From Candidatus Omnitrophota bacterium (GTDB taxonomy: Bacteria; Ratteibacteria; UBA8468; MWAK01), in contig JAHJUB010000129.1 of assembly GCA_018829455.1 (NCBI GenBank), positions 1 through 17,787 on the forward strand: a stretch of DNA of 17,787 nucleotides, read 5' to 3'. Below, piece after piece: positions 12,917 through 17,787 of the stretch (positions are counted from its first letter, which is position 1; every line of letters starts with the position of its first letter). The position numbers and the translations under genes were made by a program. The notes beneath the pieces were generated by a model. It did not search any database, had not been told where the DNA came from, and saw only the letters and a list, made by a program, of their open reading frames with translations.

Positions 12917-13738
12917 TCACCGCAGTAAGGGTTTTTGCAGAACAAAAACAAGGTATTCTTTCTTTCCGGTTACGAAAGATTTGTATACGGCGGTTCCTTT
13001 CACCCCGGCTAACGCCATAGACGGTTTATGCAGTACTTTTGGCACCAACTTCTTAATGAGGTTTTCTCTTCGCTCGCTATCTAAATCCAACGCTTTAATA
13101 ATATTAGGGGTTATTATTTCCTCTTTTACGGTTTTCAGGCCAGAGCCGCGCAACTGTTCCCGTAAAAGGTCTAGGGAGTTTTTATTTCTAAAATCAGATA
13201 ACAGGAAATATCCCCCCGGTTTAAGGACCCGGTCAACCTCGGAAAAAAACCGCTTGATCTTAGGATAGCCGTGGGAAGATTCAACGCCGATAACCACATC
13301 CAGGCTATTGTTTTGAAACGGCAGGTTTAACGCGTTTCCGCAAACAAAAGACATCCCTTTAATCGCATAATGCTCCGTGCAGAACGTAACGGCTTTTCGG
13401 CAGAGGTCAAGCCCCGTTATGGAGCCCGGGTTAAAATATCTGGCTACATAAGAAGCCCCGCCCCCTCTTCCGGAACCCACCTCCAATACATCCAGGCCTT
13501 TCAGTTCCACGGGAAGAGAAGCAACGATGTGATTGTAAAGCTGGATGCAGTATCGGTTTTTAGCATCCTCTTTTCGCAACTCTAATTTCAGGTTAGCATC
13601 GGCATAGCCATAATTAAGAAAAATTGCTTCCGCGTCCTTATCCAGCCGGCTCGCATAGGAATATACGAAATGTCCGAGCCTCGTGAAAAACATACCCAGG
13701 AGCACCCTGGGACTGTTGGTTATTTTTTTTAATTTCAT
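12917..13738 (-). CDS. Class I SAM-dependent methyltransferase
   Basis: The 273-residue protein has a Rossmann methyltransferase core. SAM motif I is VLEVGSGRGGG (84-94), with GLD at 109-111 as the acidic end of strand 2. LPFQNNSLDVVIGVESSHGYP and EVDRVLKPGGYFLLSDFR follow. The FLNYGYAD opening and the ESSHGYP motif resemble small-molecule O- or C-methyltransferases such as the mycobacterial phthiotriol methyltransferase type, so a lipid or polyketide-like hydroxyl is a possible acceptor. The substrate is unknown. It begins with an ATGA overlap on the stop of the PurS gene, so it is translationally coupled to purine genes, although no purine step needs such an enzyme. Convergent tRNA-Arg lies 11 nt beyond its stop. 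Confidence 0.9.
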   Translation of the reverse strand: MKLKKITNSPRVLLGMFFTRLGHFVYSYASRLDKDAEAIFLNYGYADANLKLELRKEDAKNRYCIQLYNHIVASLPVELKGLDVLEVGSGRGGGASYVARYFNPGSITGLDLCRKAVTFCTEHYAIKGMSFVCGNALNLPFQNNSLDVVIGVESSHGYPKIKRFFSEVDRVLKPGGYFLLSDFRNKNSLDLLREQLRGSGLKTVKEEIITPNIIKALDLDSERRENLIKKLVPKVLHKPSMALAGVKGTAVYKSFVTGKKEYLVFVLQKPLLR

Positions 13739-14202
13739 CCGTTTTCCTCGATTTTATAGGTTTGGATTACCTCGTTGGCCAGGAGTCGCCCGGCGATAGC
13801 CGCCGCTTTCTTTTCCGAAATATTTTTACCGTACAGCAGATAACGTCTGGCAGTGGAGAACGCAAATTCACCGGTTATACCCAGGTCGGCGATCCCTTTC
13901 CGGGCGGTTTCGCCTACCGTATCCGTAACTCCCTCTTTGAACCAAACTTCCACGGATACTGCCCCTTTGGGCAAAGCCCGTTTTCCGGAATAAAACTCCT
14001 GAGTTACCGGGTCCACCAGAAGTTCTTGGGCAACTTTCTTCAAACCGGCCGGCGAAATGTTTCCTTTTATCAGAAAGATAGAGCCGATTTCCGCTCCGGT
14101 AACTCCTTTAATGCCTAAATCCAGGATGTCGCGGCAGAGTCCCTGGCTGCCCGGGTCAAAGACGCCCTTTCGGTACCAGACCTCAATCCGATGGTTATTC
14201 AT
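13735..14202 (-). CDS. purS: Tandem-duplicated PurS (FGAM synthase small subunit)
   Basis: The 155-residue protein contains two PurS-like domains. Domain 1 (about 4-71) reads IEVWYRKGVFDPGSQGL ... KKVAQELLVDPVTQEF. Domain 2 (about 81-152) reads VEVWFKEGVTDTVGETARKGIADLG ... AGRLLANEVIQTYKI. Each has the PurS pattern of an opening strand, G-V-x-D, a helix with LG, and a closing L-(A/V)-(N/D)-x-V helix. PurS bridges PurL and PurQ in formylglycinamidine ribonucleotide synthesis; the single-domain protein is about 80 residues and dimerises. Here the dimer may be covalent. The start overlaps the purC stop in an ATGA junction, and the stop overlaps the methyltransferase start likewise. PurL and PurQ are not in the window. 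The second domain is closer to the family consensus than the first. Confidence 0.85.
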   Translation of the reverse strand: MNNHRIEVWYRKGVFDPGSQGLCRDILDLGIKGVTGAEIGSIFLIKGNISPAGLKKVAQELLVDPVTQEFYSGKRALPKGAVSVEVWFKEGVTDTVGETARKGIADLGITGEFAFSTARRYLLYGKNISEKKAAAIAGRLLANEVIQTYKIEENG

Positions 14203-15074
14203 TTTTTTCCGGTTAGGATTTCGTAAATCTGTTGGTATTTCTCCCGGGTATTAGCCACCACCTCAGCCGGCAGTCCCGGTACCGGAGGGTTTTTATCCCA
14301 TTTGATGCCTAACAGGTAATTGCGCACGCACTGTTTGTCCAAACTATCCGGCTCTTGGCCCGGGCAATACTTTTCCTTCTCCCAGAACCGTGAGGAATCC
14401 GGCGTAAAGATTTCATCAATCAAGATTATCTCTCCCTGGTCGTCAAACCCGAACTCAAACTTGGTGTCCGCAATGATTACCCCCTTTTGCAGGGCGTATT
14501 CCGCGGCGGCTTGGTACAAAGCGATTGATTTTTCTTTCAGGCGCCTGGCCGTTTCCGGCCCGACAATCTGTTCTGCTTCGGCAAAAGTGACGTTGCGGTC
14601 GTGGCTGCCGGCCTCTTCCTTAGTTGCCGGGGTGAAGAGCGGTTCCGGTAGTTGCGAGGCCATTTCCAGTCCGGCCGGTAGGGGAATCCCGCAGACGGTT
14701 CTCTTGGCCTGGTACTCTTTCCAGCCGCTTCCGGCCAGATAGCCGCGCACCACCGCTTCAATCTTTATCTTCTTGACTTTTTTTACAATGAGACTGCGTC
14801 CGTCAAGGTATTCCCGAAACGGCTGCAGGTTTGCCGGAAAAGAATCAAAATCGCTGAGCAGCAGGTGGTTTGGTATTATCTTTTCCAATTTGTGGAACCA
14901 AAAGACAGACAATCGGGTTAAAATTTTCCCTTTGTCCGGAACCGGCGTGGGCAAAATATAATCAAAGGCGGATATCCGATCGCTGGCAACCATCAGGATT
15001 TCTTTGTCCGACAGCCGGTACAAATCCCTTACCTTGCCGGAATAGAGCGGAGTTAACGGTAGTTTGTTGTTCAT
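14199..15074 (-). CDS. purC: SAICAR synthetase
   Basis: The 291-residue enzyme joins CAIR and aspartate using ATP in purine synthesis. Family motifs run through the protein: YSGKVRDLY near the N-terminus, SDRISAFDYILP, LTRLSVFWF, the VVRGYLAGSGWKEY stretch, FTPATKEEAGSHDRNVTF and the closing ADTKFEFGF / LIDEIFTPDSSRFW. The length fits the longer PurC class (about 290-300 residues) rather than the 237-residue E. coli type. The start at ATG 15074 has no Shine-Dalgarno site, because the composite repeat at 15085-15207 abuts it. purC is followed by PurS with a 4-nt overlap, matching the purC-purS order known from Bacillus-type pur operons. Confidence 0.97.
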   Translation of the reverse strand: MNNKLPLTPLYSGKVRDLYRLSDKEILMVASDRISAFDYILPTPVPDKGKILTRLSVFWFHKLEKIIPNHLLLSDFDSFPANLQPFREYLDGRSLIVKKVKKIKIEAVVRGYLAGSGWKEYQAKRTVCGIPLPAGLEMASQLPEPLFTPATKEEAGSHDRNVTFAEAEQIVGPETARRLKEKSIALYQAAAEYALQKGVIIADTKFEFGFDDQGEIILIDEIFTPDSSRFWEKEKYCPGQEPDSLDKQCVRNYLLGIKWDKNPPVPGLPAEVVANTREKYQQIYEILTGKK

Positions 15075-15084
15075 AATTGATTTT

Positions 15085-15207
15085 GTAGGGGAGGGGCTCC
15101 GCCTACGCTAAAGCTTCGGCGGACGCAGTGTGTCCCCTCCCGCCGTGGGCGGGGATGTAACCCCCCCTCGCCCCCCCTTGTCAGGGGGGATGTAACCCCG
15201 CCCCTAC
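15085..15207. repeat. Composite palindromic repeat block between murI and purC
   Basis: The block runs from GTAGGGG (15085-15091) to CCCCTAC (15201-15207). It contains a GGGAGGGG-type frame with a family-2 CCGCC...GGCGG unit (15100-15123) nested inside it, then a GGGCGGGG stretch and a CCCCCCT-TGTC-AGGGGGG hairpin. The layout parallels 1833-1948. It occupies nearly all of the 142 bp between the murI stop and the purC start. Confidence 0.8.
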
Positions 15208-15216
15208 ATTACTACC

Positions 15217-16038
15217 CTACAGATTTTCGACATTTACTTTTTCCAACCGCGGCAGCCGCTTCTTCAGAAAAGAAGCGGCCACTTTACGAAAGTTTGGCGT
15301 AATGTCTGACAGATATATCCTGAGGCCGCCTTCCTTCCCTCTCGTTCCCTCCCCACCGGTGGGGAGGGGTGAGGGTGGGGGGGTTAAGTAAAGCGCGATT
15401 TCCGGCATCACCTCTTCGGATGGGTCCACCAACGTAACCTTCGGCCCCATAAACCCGGCGATGGCGGTCTTAAGGAGGGGATAGTGGGTGCAGCCCAGAA
15501 TCAGGGTGCCTATCTTCTTTTCTTTAAGCGGTTTAAGGTAATGGGCTATCGCCGTTTCTGTCAGCGGCCCGGAGAACAGGCCTTCTTCAACCAGAGGCAC
15601 AAAGAGCGGACAGGCCAGCCCGTATACCCTGATTTTCGGGTTCGCCTTCTTTATTTCCGCCGGGTAAGAGTTGCTCTTTACGGTGGCGATGGTCCCGATG
15701 ATGCCGATACGCCCGTTTCCGGTTTTGGCGAGCGCGGCCTTGACCGCCGGCGAAAGCACGCCGATAATCGGCAGAGGAAACTCGGCTTTTAACTGCTTTA
15801 ACGCCAGGGCGCTGACAGTGTGGCAGGCGACCACAACCATTTCCGGCTGAAATGAGAGCAGGAATTTTGTGTTCTGCCGGGCGAAATTCCGAATCGTCTC
15901 CGGGGATTTGTTGCCGTAAGGCAGCCGGGCGGTATCGCCAAAATAGACAATCTCCTTTCCCGGAAATGACTTTTGAAGGTTGAAGACCACGGTCAGCCCG
16001 CCCAGGCCGGAATCAAAGACACCGATCGGCTTACTCAT
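15217..16038 (-). CDS. murI: Glutamate racemase
   Basis: The 273-residue enzyme supplies D-glutamate for peptidoglycan. Family motifs are GVFDSGLGGLTV (6-17), YFGDTARLPYG (32-42), the first catalytic cysteine Cys72 in ACHTVSA, and the second, Cys183, in LGCTHYPL. The first motif is usually ACNTASA; here Asn is His. Residues about 219-238 (TPPPSPLPTGGEG...) are a Pro/Gly run not expected in MurI. They are encoded by a palindromic repeat at 15325-15384, between a helix ending PEIALYL and the strand LRIYLSD, so an in-frame surface-loop insertion is likely. I start at ATG 16038, which overlaps the amidase stop by 8 nt (ATGAGTAA); the longer frame would be antisense-free amidase coding sequence. 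Confidence 0.95.
   Translation of the reverse strand: MSKPIGVFDSGLGGLTVVFNLQKSFPGKEIVYFGDTARLPYGNKSPETIRNFARQNTKFLLSFQPEMVVVACHTVSALALKQLKAEFPLPIIGVLSPAVKAALAKTGNGRIGIIGTIATVKSNSYPAEIKKANPKIRVYGLACPLFVPLVEEGLFSGPLTETAIAHYLKPLKEKKIGTLILGCTHYPLLKTAIAGFMGPKVTLVDPSEEVMPEIALYLTPPPSPLPTGGEGTRGKEGGLRIYLSDITPNFRKVAASFLKKRLPRLEKVNVENL
15325..15384. repeat. Palindromic repeat inserted in the murI coding sequence
   Basis: CCCTCCCCACC (15347-15357) and GGTGGGGAGGG (15358-15368) form a perfect 22-bp palindrome, flanked by CCCTCTCGTT on one side and GTGAGGGTGGGGGGG on the other. It keeps the reading frame and encodes about 20 residues of Pro/Gly/Glu-rich sequence. It is a different palindrome from the one in tatD. 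Confidence 0.75.
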
Positions 16039-17290
16039 AGGATCGTTCCTCAATGGCGCCGGGGTCAACTGAAATACTGCTCTTGAGCGGTTGTCCGTCC
16101 AAATAGGCTTCAATCCCTCTCCCAATCGCCGCAGAAATCGCCCGCCGGACCGCCGGCGATTTCAGATTGGCTTCTATATTCGGGTTACAGATAAATCCCA
16201 CCTCAATTAGAACCGAAACCATATTGGTGTATTTGAGGACGTAAAAGTCCTTTTTTTTGATGCCCCGGTCCGGCACGATATCTGAAATGAAGATGTCAAT
16301 GAGATATTCCTGGATTAAGGCGGCCAAGTACTGGCTTCTTTGAAGAACGTCCTGGTTACCGCCTTGCTTCAGCAGGGAAGCGATTTCGTCTTCGGAGGCG
16401 CTGGCGCTGGCGTAAAGGGTCGGTTTACTTCTGGGATAAAAGGTTTCTACGCCACTGGCGGTATAGCGGTTAAGTTTGGCAGAGTTGGTGTGGATTGAGA
16501 CGAACATATCCGCGTTGAGGGAATTGGCAAGATGCGTCCTTTCTTCCAGCCGCAAAAAGGTATCGTCCCCGCGAGTAAGCGCCACTTTTATTTTCGGACG
16601 GTTCTTCTTCAGGTAATCGGCTAATCCCCTGGCCAGGTCAAGGTTTACGTCCTTTTCCTTAAGACCCCAGGGCCCGACGGCTCCGGAATCATGGTCTCCG
16701 TGGCCCGCGTCAATAACCAGCACAAACTCCCGGTTCTGATCAATAGCCGGCGCGGCTATAATTTCGGCCACCGTAGGCATATTGATTGACGCCATTTGCG
16801 GCAGCGGAGTTTCGCCTGCCGGCCTTATTTCGGTTGTTGGTTTTTCGGTTGGGACCGGCTGGAAGACCGGGGCCGGTTTCGGCGCCGGGATAAAAGCAAG
16901 GTTGGTAACCAGGGAGGCAAAACTGAACGGGATAGCCATCACGCCGGAGACCAGCCGGGCCGGTTGTTTCATCTCGGTTATCTGGTCATCGTAGAGCGCT
17001 TTTTTGCTCTCCGGTAAAAAGACCAGCCGGTGGTTTTTGAAGGTTATTTCGGAACGCCGGCTGACCGGGTCTTCTTTCAGGGACCCTTTGAGCAGAAAGG
17101 CGAAATCAGGCAGGGTTATCCACTTTTCGCCCAGCATGTTCTTGAAGGTGATGTTGGCCGAAAGCGCTTTTTGTTCCAACGATAATTCTTCGGGGTTTGC
17201 GGCGCGCGCAATAAATCCGAAAAGGAAAAGACCCACCAGAGCGATTTTTAGCAAGTGAAACCGGATACGCATAGGGTTTATTTTAACCAA
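16031..17290 (-). CDS. Secreted N-acetylmuramoyl-L-alanine amidase
   Basis: The 419-residue protein is an Amidase_3 zinc enzyme that cleaves the bond between muramic acid and L-alanine in peptidoglycan. A signal peptide (about 8-30, ending FIARA) is followed by a domain (about 45-132) resembling the copper-amine-oxidase-N type found in wall hydrolases. A Pro-rich linker (about 134-166) leads to the catalytic domain (about 187-400). The zinc ligands are His197 in DAGHGDHDSG, Glu212 in GLKEKD and His267 in SIHTNS; the catalytic Glu363 is in VLIEVGF. I prefer TTG 17290, which has AAAGGA 7 nt upstream; ATG 17272 has no ribosome site and would give 413 residues. It leads the murI-purC direction and its stop overlaps the murI start by 8 nt, linking wall turnover with D-glutamate supply. 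Confidence 0.95.
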   Translation of the reverse strand: MVKINPMRIRFHLLKIALVGLFLFGFIARAANPEELSLEQKALSANITFKNMLGEKWITLPDFAFLLKGSLKEDPVSRRSEITFKNHRLVFLPESKKALYDDQITEMKQPARLVSGVMAIPFSFASLVTNLAFIPAPKPAPVFQPVPTEKPTTEIRPAGETPLPQMASINMPTVAEIIAAPAIDQNREFVLVIDAGHGDHDSGAVGPWGLKEKDVNLDLARGLADYLKKNRPKIKVALTRGDDTFLRLEERTHLANSLNADMFVSIHTNSAKLNRYTASGVETFYPRSKPTLYASASASEDEIASLLKQGGNQDVLQRSQYLAALIQEYLIDIFISDIVPDRGIKKKDFYVLKYTNMVSVLIEVGFICNPNIEANLKSPAVRRAISAAIGRGIEAYLDGQPLKSSISVDPGAIEERSYE

Positions 17291-17318
17291 CAGCGCGTCC
17301 TTTCGTCAAACTTTTACT

Positions 17319-17348
17319 TTGACACCCTGCGTTGTTTTCCAATATAAT
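17319..17348 (+). promoter_or_regulatory. Near-consensus sigma70 promoter of tRNA-Cys
   Basis: TTGACA (17319-17324), an 18-nt spacer and TATAAT (17343-17348) match both hexamers perfectly. The -10 ends 10 nt before the tRNA-Cys 5' end, so the 5' leader would be very short. Confidence 0.9.
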
Positions 17349-17358
17349 AATACTTTCT

Positions 17359-17430
17359 GGCGGCATAGCCAAGCGGTAAGGCAGCGGTCTGCAAAACCGC
17401 AACTCCCCGGTTCGAATCCGGGTGCCGCCT
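17359..17430 (+). tRNA. tRNA-Cys (GCA)
   Basis: The 72-nt cloverleaf has the acceptor stem GGCGGCA/TGCCGCC and discriminator T, the U73 identity base typical of tRNA-Cys. The D arm reads AGCCAAGCGGTAAGGC, the anticodon stem is GCGGT/ACCGC with loop CTGCAAA (anticodon GCA), and the T arm contains GGTTCGAATCC. CCA is not encoded. A near-consensus promoter lies directly upstream, divergent from the amidase gene. Confidence 0.97.
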
Positions 17431-17444
17431 CTAGCGCTCGGGTA

Positions 17445-17663
17445 TCTGATTTACGGAAAGACTCTGCGCGCTGGACAAAACGACGCAATTCAACAATGAG
17501 CCTCGCCGTGTTGAGAACTACACTCGTCCCGGCCATACGTCGAAGAAAAGAAGAGGGTCAATTACTGGCCGGGTTCTCACCTAAAGAACGGGTGAGCCCC
17601 GGCCACTCATTGTTTCGTCTTGCTTGTTTTGTTTCCATCGCTTCGCGAATTCCGTAAATCAGA
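17445..17663. repeat. 219-bp giant imperfect palindrome after tRNA-Cys
   Basis: The terminal inverted repeat TCTGATTTACGGAA (17445-17458) / TTCCGTAAATCAGA (17650-17663) is perfect over 14 bp. Inside, ACAATGAG (17493-17500) pairs with CTCATTGT (17606-17613), with imperfect pairing of the flanks (ACAAAACGACG with CGTCTTGCTTGTTTTGT). An inner hairpin pairs GGCCGGG (17567-17573) with CCCGGCC (17598-17604) and CTCACC with GGGTGAG. The GGCCGGG arm could alternatively pair with CCCGGCC at 17528-17534, and GTTCTC with GAGAAC at 17513-17518. Confidence 0.8.
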
Positions 17664-17714
17664 CACGCCTCGCTTGAAGAAAAACTAACAACATTACACA
17701 CGCCCAAGTAATAC

Positions 17715-17740
17715 GTAAGGGAGGGGCTTTGCCCCCTCCC
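17715..17740. repeat. Family-1 GGGAGGGG/CCCCTCCC repeat, diverged copy
   Basis: GTAAGGGAGGGG (17715-17726) followed by CTTTGC and CCCCTCCC is a slightly diverged copy of the GTAGGGGAGGGG...CCCCTCCC core seen at 1194 and 1833 and inside tatD. It could act as a hairpin at the end of the tRNA-Cys transcript, but no U-tract follows. Confidence 0.75.
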
Positions 17741-17787
17741 ATCTGCGCGAAGTGTTGCAAAAGAGACAATCCTCGCTTATGTTTTTA

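Larger units (their letters stand above)
17431..17787 (+). other. Gene-free region downstream of tRNA-Cys
   Basis: These 357 bp contain no convincing coding sequence; the one longer frame runs through the tRNA and a palindrome. They hold a 219-bp giant imperfect palindrome (17445-17663) and a GGGAGGGG/CCCCTCCC hairpin (17715-17740). The last 47 bases show nothing I recognise. Confidence 0.7.

Noticed and set aside
17319..17657. 112-residue plus-strand frame over tRNA-Cys
   Set aside because: It starts in the tRNA promoter, runs through the tRNA and the palindrome, and has no ribosome site or recognisable protein pattern.
17445..17663. Integron attC site or integron cassette
   Set aside because: No RYYYAAC/GTTRRRY core-site pair at the ends and no integrase or cassette ORF.

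Overview
The window reads as chromosomal DNA of an uncultured bacterium with a peptidoglycan wall. It carries glutamate racemase, a cell-wall amidase, a secreted LysM protein and an undecaprenol-kinase-type protein. Promoters fit a sigma70 consensus (TTGACA/TATAAT), strong Shine-Dalgarno sites occur at some genes only, and the three tRNA genes do not encode the 3' CCA. Base composition is moderately GC-rich. The mix (GSI-alpha glutamine synthetase, Rae1/YacP-type NYN protein, DUF502, fused DgkA-PAP2, stand-alone PurS) together with abundant short palindromic repeats suggests a candidate-phylum or deep-branching lineage; the sequence alone does not let me name it. I see no phage, transposase, CRISPR array or defence genes.

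Layout. (1) 1-1035, minus: tRNA-Phe(GAA) runs directly into a TatD-family nuclease. (2) 1036-1375 is a cluster of three palindromic repeat families. (3) 1376-1774, minus, is a small helical protein of unknown function; a shared AT-rich segment near 1783 looks like a divergent promoter serving it and the plus-strand genes. (4) 1974-7833, plus: htpX, a 168-bp giant palindrome, ileS, a palindrome pair, glnA, a repeat block and an NYN-domain RNase. (5) 12395-7863, minus: a secreted LysM/coiled-coil protein with a clear promoter and terminator, then the tightly overlapped run phoH, ybeY, dgkA-PAP2 fusion, DUF502 and a class I fumarase-type alpha subunit. (6) 12529-12905, plus: a small conserved-looking protein and tRNA-Arg(CCU). 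(7) 17290-12917, minus: N-acetylmuramoyl-L-alanine amidase, murI, a repeat block, purC, a tandem-duplicated PurS and a SAM methyltransferase, with 4- to 8-nt overlaps at three junctions. (8) 17319-17787, plus: tRNA-Cys(GCA) behind a near-consensus promoter, then 357 bp without a gene that contains a second giant palindrome.

How the genes fit together. The core is housekeeping: translation and tRNA (ileS, three tRNAs, YbeY and PhoH in rRNA maturation, the NYN RNase), membrane quality control (HtpX), nitrogen and purine supply (glnA, purC, purS) and the cell envelope (murI, amidase, LysM protein, undecaprenol kinase/phosphatase fusion).

The most noteworthy content is not a gene cassette. It is a palindromic repeat system with GTAGGGG...CCCCTAC edges and nested inner palindromes. 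It occupies several intergenic regions and also appears in frame inside tatD and murI. Two unrelated 168-bp and 219-bp giant hairpins, a tRNA-Phe/tatD junction that could yield a leaderless mRNA by tRNA processing, and several protein oddities are reported separately.
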